From: Chrysomallon squamiferum
Lineage: Eukaryota > Mollusca > Gastropoda > Neomphalida > Peltospiridae
DNA: 20,000 nt
Direction: 5' to 3'
NCBI GenBank assembly: GCA_012295275.1
Contig: CM022675.1
Location: forward strand, 7,153,332 to 7,173,331
Both the position numbers and the translations under genes were made by a program. This document shows, piece by piece, positions 9,247 to 19,082 of the stretch. How positions within the stretch are numbered: the first letter of the stretch is position 1; each line of letters begins with the position of its first letter. The notes below the pieces were generated by a model. That model was not told the DNA's origin, made no database searches, and saw only the letters and a list, made by a program, of their open reading frames with translations.

Positions 9247-9770
9247 CCTGGCAAAGTTCACAGTCTGTTCAATGAGGTGTGAAAGAAGAAGACAAAATTA
9301 TAAATTAATATTAAGTGAAAAAAATGACACGCTTCGCCGATTACAAAACTTACCTGTTCACACCTGAACGAGCACAAAGCATAACAAATACCACCTGTAT
9401 TACACACCTAATTAGTTCCTTGAAATTTATTGTTTATTCTCCCATCAAAGTACAAGAGACTCCTTCACCTGGATATAATTAATACCAAAGGAGAATCTCG
9501 TTAGAAACTACCTGTGGTTAATTGAAGGTGATACACCGTGAAAAGTTAAGAGGATATTTAAAAAGAGTTTAGAAAGAATCTTTTATTTTATTCTTGTTTG
9601 AAGTCTCCCTGGTTTATTTAGAAAGCAATAAAAGTGTAAAAGCATTGTAAAAGAAGTGTTTGCTGAAGTAAAAGAAAGCTTGATGCTTTTTGGTCAGAAG
9701 TTTTGTTTGATAGATCAAAGGTGTGTTGGGAAGTAAAAAAATAATTCTTAAACGTTTGTCGTTATTTTTT
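9247..9770. other. Island of complex sequence, unassigned
   Basis: One of the least repetitive stretches in the window. The first half (9320-9540) has ordinary base mixture with repeated ACCTG/CACCTG words at 9352, 9362, 9393, 9467 and 9510. A 52-codon open frame begins at the ATG at 9324 and ends at 9482, starting MTRFADYKTYLFTPERAQ. I recognise no domain. The second half (9630-9720) resembles the ~45 bp repeat units found at 18105-18530. It may be regulatory, a gene fragment or old repeat. Confidence 0.35.
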
Positions 9771-9775
9771 CAAAC

Positions 9776-9930
9776 ACATATATACACAAATACACACACT
9801 GTTACTAATATACATGTGTATATGCATAAATACACATGCAAACATACATACATCCATATATACATCAAAAATAATACATACATTCAAACATATATATGTG
9901 TGTGTGAGTATGTGTGTGTATGTGTATGTA
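9776..9930. repeat. CATA/CA then TG microsatellite
   Basis: CATA- and ACAC-type units that turn into TGTGTGAGTATGTG-type units at about 9895, so the repeat polarity inverts inside the block. Confidence 0.85.
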
Positions 9931-10012
9931 CATACACTGACACAGTTACATACCTATGAACATACAAATTTCCTTGCTTAAATATATAAACACATATATA
10001 TAAATAGAACCA

Positions 10013-10155
10013 TACACACACACACACATAAAACAAACCAACAACCCCCAAAAACACACACACACACACTAAAACCAACATCCCCCACACACACACACTC
10101 ACTCAAATATCCACACACATGCACACACACACACACACACACACACATACAAACA

Positions 10156-10197
<42 letters not shown>

Positions 10198-10548
10198 CTG
10201 GAACATCACACACACACACACACAAACAAACACACAACATCCACACACACACACACAAACCAATATTCCCACATACAAACATTCACACATACACAAACAA
10301 ACTGACACACACACACTCACACACACACACACACAAACAGACATCCCCCATACACACACAGACATCCACCAACACACAGACATCCACATACACACAGACA
10401 CATACACACACTCACACACACACACACAAACAGACATCCCCCATATACCAACATTCCCACACACACAAACACTCAAACAAACATCCACACACACACAGAC
10501 AAACACACACACACACAGACACACAAACCAATATTCCCACATACAAAT

Positions 10549-10580
<32 letters not shown>
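10013..10580. repeat. CA-rich satellite with higher-order units
   Basis: CA dinucleotide tracts are broken by recurring non-CA words. CAGACATCCCCCATA occurs at about 10338 and 10431 (93 bp apart), and CCAATATTCCCACATACAAA at about 10260 and 10528 (268 bp apart). The two 159-codon open frames across it, one on each strand, are Thr/His and Cys/Val repeat translations. Alternating purine-pyrimidine of this length favours Z-DNA. Confidence 0.93.
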
Positions 10581-10589
<9 letters not shown>

Positions 10590-10698
10590 AATTACTGACT
10601 CACTTTGAAAAACACGGAAACCAACACTATTAACAAAACAGCTCTCTGTAACCCCCCACTGGGTCATCATATTTCTTGAACTCCCGTGACATTTTTGT

Positions 10699-10745
<47 letters not shown>
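10699..10745. repeat. (CA)n microsatellite
   Basis: A perfect CA run of about 47 bp. Confidence 0.97.
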
Positions 10746-10750
<5 letters not shown>

Positions 10751-11251
10751 TCTACACTGGCTGAAGTAATCATTACACTTTCAGAGGTCACATACAGCTC
10801 CGTATCGCATGCCTTGCAGCAAAGTAATAGTCGTATACTTCAGGCATTTATTGGTCTGCGACATGCTAACTCAGACTGGTTGATGTTGTGTTGTGTTGTG
10901 CTGTGTGTGTTGTGTTACTCTTTAATGTCAATTCGTTCGTTTTGGTTTGGTTTTTTCTTGTAAGCAATGAAGTGTAATTAAATTAGAGAGATAGGAAGAA
11001 CGTTCGTTCGGTCGTTTCGAAAGGATAAGATTAAGATATTAGAAATAACAAAAAAAAAAAAAAAGAAAAAAATGTAAAGAAAATGAAGTAATTTGGATTT
11101 GTTTTCGGAGTTAATGAGAGAAGGTGTTTTTTTTTTGTGTTGTGGCGTTTTATATATAAAAAATAAAAAAACTGTGTTGGTGATTTGAAGGAATTTTGCG
11201 GTTCTTATGAAATGGTGAGTATAATATAATTTTATTTGTTATTGTTTAAAA

Positions 11252-11255
<4 letters not shown>
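10746..11255. other. Island of complex sequence with CpG words; possible promoter-like end
   Basis: Non-repetitive DNA with several CpG dinucleotides (TTCGTTCGTTTTGG at 10931-10944; AACGTTCGTTCGGTCGTTTC at 11000-11019), which are scarce elsewhere. A TATA-like TATATATAAA lies at 11151-11160, followed about 50 bp later by ATGAAATGGTGAGT (11207-11220), where GTGAGT matches a splice donor. This layout could be a promoter with a short first exon, but there is no downstream exon in view and AT-rich DNA produces TATA words by chance. Confidence 0.2.
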
Positions 11256-11750
<495 letters not shown>

Positions 11751-11753
11751 ATA

Positions 11754-11800
11754 CACACACACAAACACATACATATGCACACATACACACTCACACATGT
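11754..11800. repeat. CA/CATA microsatellite
   Basis: Short degenerate CA and CATA run after the CT block. Confidence 0.85.
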
Positions 11801-11914
11801 ATACATATATACCTGTATTTTTTACTATAAAAGAATATTTTCTTGTGACAACTTAATACTATTTTTTATATTTTGATTTTAGATTTCTAACATGATTCAG
11901 TATGATGTAAGATA

Positions 11915-12232
11915 AAGTAATATAACAACATAAAATGACATGTTATGATATAACATAATGCATTTTAATCTGTAATCTAACATAACATAACATAACCAAA
12001 CAAGGAAAGAACAACATAACATGATGATATTAGGTAAAAATAACAAACCAATATGCAAAATAACAAAACAAACAATATAATAACAACATGATATGATGAT
12101 ATAAATAACAACATAATAATACAGCATAACAAAACAATGTAATAACAACATAACATTAAAACATTACATAATATAACATAATTACATAACATTACATAAC
12201 ATTACATAATATAACATAATAACATAATACTT
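11915..12232. repeat. Degenerate ATAAC / ATTACATAAC repeat
   Basis: Built from AACAT, ATAAC and AACAACATAA words. The 3' end holds regular ATTACATAAC units (about 12170-12205). The minus strand reads as Leu/Tyr/Cys/Val low-complexity frames. Confidence 0.85.
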
Positions 12233-12525
12233 TATTTACTGAAAACAAGAATGATCATAAAATGTAACAGTTAATACTATGTGTAAAGAAGAAATATTAT
12301 TTTTATTAAACGGTGGTAAAAAAAAAATAATAATAAAAGAAACAACAATTTTCTGCTAATAGTTTTGAGGTTGTCCATGACTTTAACATACATCAAAAGT
12401 TTTTAAAAAAGAAATAGAACAAACATCTGAAATGTCAGGAAAGGTCATTTTTTTTTTGTTGAATCTAAATTTTTGAAGCACCAGAAACTGTTAGTGGCAG
12501 TTTGATTATTTATTTATATATATAT

Positions 12526-12528
<3 letters not shown>
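12233..12528. other. AT-rich sequence, nothing recognised
   Basis: Unassigned DNA with an A run plus AAT triplets near 12318-12337 and a T run at about 12449-12458. No gene. Confidence 0.55.
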
Positions 12529-12609
<81 letters not shown>

Positions 12610-12720
12610 GAGAAAAGAGAGAGAAAGAAAGAGAAAAAGAGTGTGAGAGAGGGGGAGAGAGAGGGGGGAGAGAGAGAGAGAGAGACAGACACACGAATAT
12701 ACACACACACACATATATAC
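12529..12720. repeat. (GA)n microsatellite with degenerate tail and CA end
   Basis: A perfect GA run to about 12604, then GAAA/GAGG-interrupted purine sequence to 12687, then CACACATATATA. It has the opposite polarity to the CT block about 0.8 kb upstream. Confidence 0.95.
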
Positions 12721-13003
12721 TTTACATGCTGTAAGACTGTATCAGTTATTATATATCAGTGTGTATAAAATACGGTTGATATGACACAGACACTTGTAAA
12801 TAAATTTTATATCACTTGAGTTTGACTCACACTTAAAATCACACATGTACCACTTCACACACAGTACACACACTTGTGTTATATTGACTTAGTTTGAGTG
12901 AGCATATATTTGTATACGTATCTCTGTGTATCTGTGTGTCTGTATGTGTGGGAGTATGTAAACATATGAGTTTTCTGTGTACATTTGTGTATATGATACA
13001 AGG
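12721..13003. other. TG/CA-flavoured spacer
   Basis: AT-rich with short ACACAC, TGTGTATC and TGTATGTG words. No gene or named element. Confidence 0.5.
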
Positions 13004-14226
13004 TAACATAAATTAGCATTGGAGAAAAATCAGACAGAGATGAAATGAAAATGAAGGAGAGAGGAGGAGAAAATTGTATAGATAGAGTCAGAGAGACAGA
13101 CAGACAGAGAGAAAGGGAAAGAAAGAGAGACAAACAGACAGAAAGAGAAAGAGAGACAGATAGGCAGACAGTCAGACAGAAGGAGAGAGAAAGAGAGACA
13201 GACAGAGAAAGAAAGGAAGAAAGAGAGACATACAGACAGAAAGAGAAAGAAAGACAGATAGGCAGACAGTCAGACAGAAGGAGAGAGAAAGAGAGACAGA
13301 CAGACAGAAAGAGAAAGAAAGGAAGAAACAGACAGAAAGAGAAAGAAAGAGAGACAGACAGACAGAAAGTCAGACAGAAGGAGAGAGAAAGAGAGACAGA
13401 CAAACAGCTAACATAAATTAGCATTGGAGAAAAATCAGACAGAGATGAAATGAAAATGAAGGAGAGAGGAGGAGAAAATTGTATAGATAGAGTCAGAGAG
13501 ACAGATAGGCAGACAGTCAGACAGAAGGAGAGAAAGAGAGACAGACAGACAGAAAGGGAAAGAGAGAGAGAAAGACAGACAGATAGAAAGAGATAGAAAG
13601 AGAGACAGACAGACAGCTAACATAAATTAGCATTGGAAAAAAATCAGACAGAGATGAAATGAAAATGAAGGAGACAGAAAGAGATAGATAGAGTCAGAGA
13701 GACAGATAGAGACAGTCAGACAGAAGGAGAGAAAGAGAGACAGACAGACAGAAAGGGAAAGAGAGAGAGAAAGACAGACAGATAGAAAGAGATAGAAAAG
13801 AGAGACAGACAGACAGACAGAAAGAAGAAAGAGAGACATACAGACAGAAAGAGAAAGAAAGAGAGACAGACAGACAGAAAGAGAGAGATAGAGATACAGA
13901 CAGACAGAAAGGGAAAGAGAGACAGACAAACAGACAAAAAGAAAAATAAAGAGAGAGAAAAAGAGACAGACAGGCAGACAGAGAGAGAAAGAGAGAGACA
14001 GTCAGACAGAAAGGGAAAGAGAGAGACAGAGACAGACAGACAGAAAGGGAAAGAAAGAGAGAGAGAGAAAAAAGAGAAAAAGAGAAAGAAAAAGAGAAAG
14101 AGAAAGAGAGAGAGAGGGAGAGAGAGAAAGAGAAAGAGAGATACAGACAGAAAGATAAAGAGAGAGAGAGGGAGAGAGAGAAAGAGAAAGAGAGATACAG
14201 ACAGAAAGATAAAGAGAGAGAGAGAG
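13004..14226. repeat. GA/CAGA higher-order satellite with conserved non-GA header
   Basis: Three large units begin at 13004, 13409 and 13618, each opening with TAACATAAATTAGCATTGG. The first 97 bp of units 1 and 2 (13004-13100 and 13409-13505) are identical, and unit 3 matches the first 57 bp with one change. Units 2 and 3 then continue alike for roughly 200 bp. The rest of each unit is GAGA/CAGACAGA purine-rich DNA with an inner ~98 bp duplication (GGCAGACAGTCAGACAGA at 13163 and 13261). At the 3' end there is a 54 bp duplication (ATACAGACAGAAAGATAAAG at 14141 and 14195). Frames on both strands are repeat artefacts. Confidence 0.95.
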
Positions 14227-14458
14227 TAAATAGTAAAAATTGATTCAAAGCCAATTCTCATCCATTCTTTCTATATTTCATTTTCTATTTTTGATACTTT
14301 TCTTCTTCTTTTTCAACTTCTTTCAAATCACTCCAGATTTTTTTGATTTTTCCTCAGGTGATGCTAAGTAAAGCGACTGTGAAAAGAAAATAGCCATCGT
14401 CATGGAAACCTGTAATGAAAAGTTTCAATGGTTGTCCGTAATTGCTGGCTCACGGATA
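14227..14458. other. Unassigned sequence next to the tRNA-like head
   Basis: TTCTT-rich DNA to about 14350, then more complex sequence to 14458. It could be the body of a retroposon whose tRNA-like head is at 14459-14530 on the minus strand, but this was not proven. Confidence 0.35.
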
Positions 14459-14530
14459 CTTTCAATTTGGCAGTGAATGAGTCTTGAACCCAGACTCCCC
14501 GGGGCCCTGATTAGACAGTTCTGTGACATA
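14459..14530 (-). mobile_element. Possible SINE head (tRNA-like, B box on minus strand)
   Basis: On the minus strand GGTTCAAGACT (14490-14480) matches the RNA polymerase III B box consensus GGTTCRANNCC at all but the last base, and a T-arm of four pairs (one G-T) can be drawn around it. Upstream on that strand is the GC-rich GGGCCCCGGGGAGT, unusual for this window. A convincing A box was not found. It is most likely a degraded tRNA-derived retroposon and not a functional tRNA gene. Confidence 0.3.
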
Positions 14531-14597
14531 CAGGATTAGATAAGTTGTAGACAAATGTCTGAATTGGTGATGGTTTTTTTTTCTCAATGGGCTATTC

Positions 14598-14620
14598 AAT
14601 TAAAGAGAGTCGCTCAGTTA
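14598..14620 (+). repeat. Dispersed 23-bp motif, third locus
   Basis: TTAAAGAGAGTCGCTCAG with AA before and TTA after. It matches the minus strand of 2300-2322 with one change, and the duplicated motif at 5359-5394 with two changes. Confidence 0.75.
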
Positions 14621-14689
14621 TACTGTGTATTGGTAATAGCGATGTTTTTCAAAACTGAATATTTGTTTTATAGCAGAAGTGGTCTGGAG

Positions 14690-15000
14690 TTGTTGCTGTT
14701 GCTGCTGTTGTTACTGTTATTGTTGCTGATTTTGTTGCTGCTGATGATGTTTTGATTGTTACTGTTGTTGATGTTGATGTTTTTGTTGTAACTGTTACTG
14801 TTGTTGTTCTTGATGTTATTGTTGCTATTGATGTTCTTGACTGTGTTACTATTACTGTTGTTGTTATTATTGTTTTTGTTCTTATTGTTAGTGATGTTCC
14901 TGATGTTATTGTTGCTGTTGTTGTTAATGTTGTTTTTGTTTTGTTACTGTTGTTCCTGATATTATTCTTGCTGTTGTTGTTGTTGTTGTTGTTATTACTG
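14690..15000. repeat. Degenerate TTG/CTG/GAT trinucleotide block
   Basis: About 310 bp of TTG, CTG, TTA and GAT triplets. The plus-strand frame stays open because triplets keep phase and gives Leu or Val/Asp runs. A short relative, GCTGCTGCTG with GATGATGCTG, lies at about 15116-15142. Confidence 0.9.
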
Positions 15001-15317
15001 GATGATGAACCTCTACCACATAAACTTACATAAAATAAACTTTAAATGAAAATTTCTATTTAAATATTTTAAAGAAAAACATGTATTTTACATCATCCCA
15101 AACAGAATTAGTTGATGCTGCTGCTGTGGTTGATGATGCTGTTGATCACAGTGGTCAGGTAGTGAGTACAAACATGCTTCATTGTCAAAACATCTTCGGC
15201 AAACACATAGACATCAGCAGAAGTAAACGAACAACTACTCTTCATTAAACTGTGTCTGTCTGAAAATCTAATTCACAGACGATTGTGAACACTGAAAAAA
15301 AAAATAGTTCTTTTGGG
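15001..15317. other. Unassigned sequence
   Basis: AT-rich but non-repetitive apart from the short CTG/GAT patch near 15116-15142 and a poly(A) at about 15296-15304. No gene recognised. Confidence 0.5.
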
Positions 15318-15480
15318 TGTCACACATCTGACACATGTCTGTCACACATCTGACATATCTCTGTTTGTACAATCTGATTTAAAAAAATAGGTTTGTTTGT
15401 ACAAACAATTTTAAAAAGAGGTATGTCGGAACTTTTAAATTTTTTTGTTGTTGTATAAGAGGTATGTCATACTTTTAATT
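15318..15480. repeat. Nested short duplications (22, 32 and 41 bp)
   Basis: TGTCACACATCTGACA occurs at 15318 and 15340 (22 bp apart). GTTTGTACAA occurs at 15363 and 15395 (32 bp). GAGGTATGTC followed by ACTTTTAAWTTTTT occurs at 15418 and 15459 (41 bp). Three different local duplications lie end to end. Confidence 0.8.
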
Positions 15481-15520
15481 TTTATTTTCAGCATTTATAC
15501 AACAAATAAATATAAATATA

Positions 15521-15571
15521 ATCATACATACATACATACATACATACAATACATATATACATGATATTTAT

Positions 15572-15603
<32 letters not shown>

Positions 15604-15646
15604 GTACATACATACAGACACTCATGCACACATCATACATATATAT

Positions 15647-15683
<37 letters not shown>

Positions 15684-15752
15684 TATTCATATATAGACAT
15701 AAGCGCACACATAATCACACACACATACAAACACATACACACTGAAACACAC
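15521..15752. repeat. CATA / CA microsatellite
   Basis: (CATA)n at about 15522-15548 and 15574-15598, (CA)n at about 15650-15679, then degenerate CA/CATA to 15752. Confidence 0.93.
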
Positions 15753-15966
15753 AAACACAAAACTTCTTACTCTTCATAACTGAAACATATTTCACATAAT
15801 GTAAAATACCAGTTCTACTTTGCTGTCTCTATATACAAACATCTTCCATTCATTGGGTTTTTTTCCTTACATTCTCAATTACCTCAGACTCAGTACGTGT
15901 AGACTTTTTCACTCTGATCTTTACCCAGTTGAAATTCTGTCTACAAAGTACACAAGAAAGTGAAGG
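15753..15966. other. Unassigned sequence
   Basis: Non-repetitive AT-rich DNA. Nothing recognised on either strand. Confidence 0.5.
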
Positions 15967-16157
15967 AAAAAAAAAAAAAAAAAAAAAATGCTTTGATGTT
16001 GAAAACAGTTTAAAATATCATTGTACAGATTTTGTTTCAAATGTTGACTCGCAGTAATTGGGTATAGAGCATGTGTTTGAAGAGTGGGAGGTTCTGGGTT
16101 CAAATCACTACAGTGTACATAGTTAATTTTTTAATTTAGTTTTTTTTTTTTTTTTTT
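15967..16157 (+). mobile_element. Possible tRNA-derived SINE fragment between poly(A) and poly(T)
   Basis: GGTTCAAATCA at 16097-16107 fits the polymerase III B box except its last base. TCGCAGTAATTGG at 16049-16061 resembles an A box, about 36 bp upstream, which is normal spacing for a tRNA. Between them GGTATAGAGCATG looks like the D-arm end of tRNA-derived SINEs. The T-arm no longer pairs, so it is not a working tRNA. A 22-base poly(A) at 15967-15988 and a poly(T) at 16140-16157 border the segment. Family unknown to me. Confidence 0.45.
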
Positions 16158-16927
<770 letters not shown>

Positions 16928-17008
16928 TGTCTGTTGTCTTTGTTTTATTTTTATTTTTTTTTTCTAATGTTTTCTTTTTTTGTCTGTTGTCTTTGTTTTA
17001 TTTTTATT
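16928..17008. repeat. 28 bp direct duplication, 53 bp apart
   Basis: TGTCTGTTGTCTTTGTTTTA plus TTTTTATT occurs without mismatch at 16928-16955 and 16981-17008, with a T-rich spacer. Confidence 0.88.
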
Positions 17009-17295
17009 TGTTATTTATTTATAGTCTCCCAGTCACACAGTGCAATCATCATCATCAACCTTCTCACTTTTATTTTCTAATTTAAAACACATTTTGTTCA
17101 GATCACTTTCCACTTGCAGTTAATCTCGAATAACTGTTTTCTGATTACATCTGACGTTGGGATGGTCATTAATTCTTTCTTTCTTGCACACATCCCCCCA
17201 CCCCATCTTATTATCTGATCAGACATTGTAACACAGACATACAAAGGTAGAATTTCTCATGTGTACCAGAAAAAACAATCAAACTCTCAATTAAT
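17009..17295. other. Unassigned, mostly unique sequence
   Basis: Moderately complex DNA with ATCATCATCATC near 17047 and a C-rich CATCCCCCCACCCCATC at about 17192. No gene or element was recognised. Confidence 0.5.
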
Positions 17296-17346
17296 ACACA
17301 CACACACACAGTAACATATACAAATATACACATGCACACATACATG

Positions 17347-17392
<46 letters not shown>

Positions 17393-17697
17393 TATACAAA
17401 TATACACATGCACATATACATGCATACATACATACATACACACATACATACATACACACACAACATACATACATACACACATACATACATATACACACAC
17501 ATACACACATATATACATACATACACACATACATACATACACACTCACATACATACACACACAACATACATACACACATACATACATACACACACACATA
17601 CACACATATATACATACATACACACATACATACATACATACACACACATACATACACACACACATACTTACACACACACATACATACTTACACACAT
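17296..17697. repeat. CA/CATA satellite with 76 and 101 bp higher-order units
   Basis: AACATATACAAATATACACA occurs at 17313 and 17389 (76 bp apart). A longer block starting CAACATACATA occurs at 17461 and 17562 (101 bp apart) and includes CACACATATATACATACATA in both copies. Five overlapping frames on both strands are repeat artefacts. Confidence 0.95.
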
Positions 17698-17919
17698 CCA
17701 TATGTTTCATATATTTCTCAGTTTGATAGAAAACCAAAGAATTCCTTACATAAAATGAAAAGCCAAAATTCTTTGTTCACTGCATGAAACAGAATCAAAC
17801 ACTTCAGAAACAAAGACCTTGCCAGAAAACTGCATTGCAAAGAATCTTTTTTTTTTTCTATCATTTTTCTTATTTTCTTCTCTCTTTCTTCCTGTATTTT
17901 TAAAATAAACTATTTTTTT
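17698..17919. other. Unassigned sequence
   Basis: AT-rich DNA with no recognised feature. Confidence 0.5.
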
Positions 17920-17921
17920 TT

Positions 17922-17952
<31 letters not shown>

Positions 17953-18010
17953 TTTTATTTTATTTTATTTTTATTTTATTATTATTGTTGTTGTTGTTGT
18001 TGTTGTTGTT
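17920..18010. repeat. Ordered TTTA - TTTTA - ATT - TTG microsatellite
   Basis: Four clean motif blocks follow one another: (TTTA)n to about 17955, (TTTTA)n to 17978, ATT to 17986 and (TTG)n to 18010. The order suggests stepwise evolution of one T-rich seed by point change and slippage. Confidence 0.93.
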
Positions 18011-18104
18011 ATTCTTAATCTCTTGCAGAACTGAGAACTGAAAGGTTATAAGATCAATTCTTGCAGTCTAATTAAAATAACTGGGAATATGAGAACTGAA
18101 AACG

Positions 18105-18530
18105 TAAAAGAGTTCTTACTGCTGTTTTGCATATTGGAAATATTGAAAAGATCCCTTTCTGCTACATTGTGAAATTATGGATGTAAAAATATCTGAAAAA
18201 AGGATAACATATGATTTAGTCAGTGGGTTGTAAAAGATTCCTTGATGATATCTTGTCACATTGACAGGTTATATATAAAAATATCCTTTGCTGCTGTATT
18301 ATCACTGAAAGGTTACACATAAAAGAAATCTTGCTGTGTTTTTTTTTGGTGTTTTTTTAGCATTTGCAGTTAAAAGTGCTCTTGCTGCAGTATGGTAAAG
18401 GCAGAATTTGTAAAATATCATTCAGCTTCTAGTCCATGAAAGAATACTTGAGACTGGTTTGTGTAAAAGATTTTCTCTGTGGTCAGTGGAAAAGAGTTCT
18501 TGCTGTTGTCTGTGCTTGTATAATTGATAA
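18105..18530. repeat. Diverged ~45 bp tandem repeat, about ten units
   Basis: A TAAAAG-type start is seen at 18105, 18145, 18184, 18231, 18276, 18320, 18371, 18411, 18464 and 18489. Most intervals are 39-53 bp. The better units follow TAAAAGATTYCTTGCTGCTG, then TATTRTCACTG and GAAAGGTTAYA. Good examples are 18276-18319 and 18320-18340. Units differ widely and one carries a T-rich insertion (18338-18359), so the array is old. It ends in a CATA microsatellite. Confidence 0.75.
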
Positions 18531-18553
18531 CCCTTTAGGCACTTTTTGCAACC

Positions 18554-18711
18554 TACATACATACATACATACATACATACATACATACATACATACACAC
18601 ACACATATACACACACACATACACACACACACATACACACACACATACACACACACACATACACACACATACACACACACATACACACACATACACACAC
18701 ACATACACACA
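18554..18711. repeat. (CATA)n followed by ACACACAT repeat
   Basis: A clean (CATA)n run to about 18596, then CA tracts interrupted at regular intervals by CATA, with periods of about 8-12 bp. Confidence 0.95.
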
Positions 18712-18820
18712 GCAGGGTTAAATATAGGTAATTATTGCCCAGATTACCTGATACTGAAATAATATTTGTTGTTCTGAAATTTGACATTGAAAGAGTTAAA
18801 GATATTTTCATGAAAAGAAA

Positions 18821-18849
18821 ATAATAATAACAGTAACAACAACAACAAC

Positions 18850-18895
<46 letters not shown>

Positions 18896-19030
18896 CTTCT
18901 TCTTCTTCTTCTTCTTCTTTTTTTTCTTCTTCTTCTTCTTAGTATTATTATCATCATTAGTACTGTACTGTTATAACACCAACAACAATAACAACAATAA
19001 TAAAAATAACAATAAGAACAACAATCACAG
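18821..19030. repeat. AAC / AAT / CTT trinucleotide block
   Basis: (AAC)n at about 18835-18850, (AAT)n at 18850-18892, (CTT)n at 18893-18940, then degenerate ATT, AAC and AAT triplets. The three motifs share a single triplet phase. Confidence 0.92.
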
Positions 19031-19082
19031 AAGGATACATAAATAAAGAAAAGATAAATAAAAAAAAAAAAAGAAGAAGATA

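Noticed and set aside
10099-10598. Two 159-codon open frames on opposite strands
   Set aside because: They are Thr/His and Cys/Val translations of a CA satellite, and mirror-image frames on both strands are typical of dinucleotide repeats.
13045-13424. Arg/Glu/Asp/Gln-rich open frame that looks like a charged coiled-coil protein, and its Ser/Leu antisense
   Set aside because: Produced entirely by GA/CAGA repeats; the antisense frame is open as well.
13694-14261. 181-186 codon minus-strand frames resembling multi-pass membrane proteins
   Set aside because: Leu/Ser/Phe from CT triplets read in two phases; hydrophobicity is a by-product of the repeat.
14555-15033. Plus-strand frames with poly-Leu and Val/Asp runs starting near ordinary sequence
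   Set aside because: Most of their length is the TTG/CTG/GAT block; the non-repeat N-terminal part shows no recognisable domain.
16040-16115. Functional tRNA gene
   Set aside because: The T-arm does not pair, the anticodon arm is poor and no acceptor stem could be drawn; only the polymerase III boxes remain.
17211-17787. Several Cys/Tyr/Val and His/Thr frames that mimic cysteine-rich peptides
   Set aside because: CATA/CA repeat translation, open in several frames on both strands.
18542-18711. Regular CATA units as a possible CRISPR array
   Set aside because: No repeat-spacer alternation; a simple microsatellite in eukaryotic DNA.
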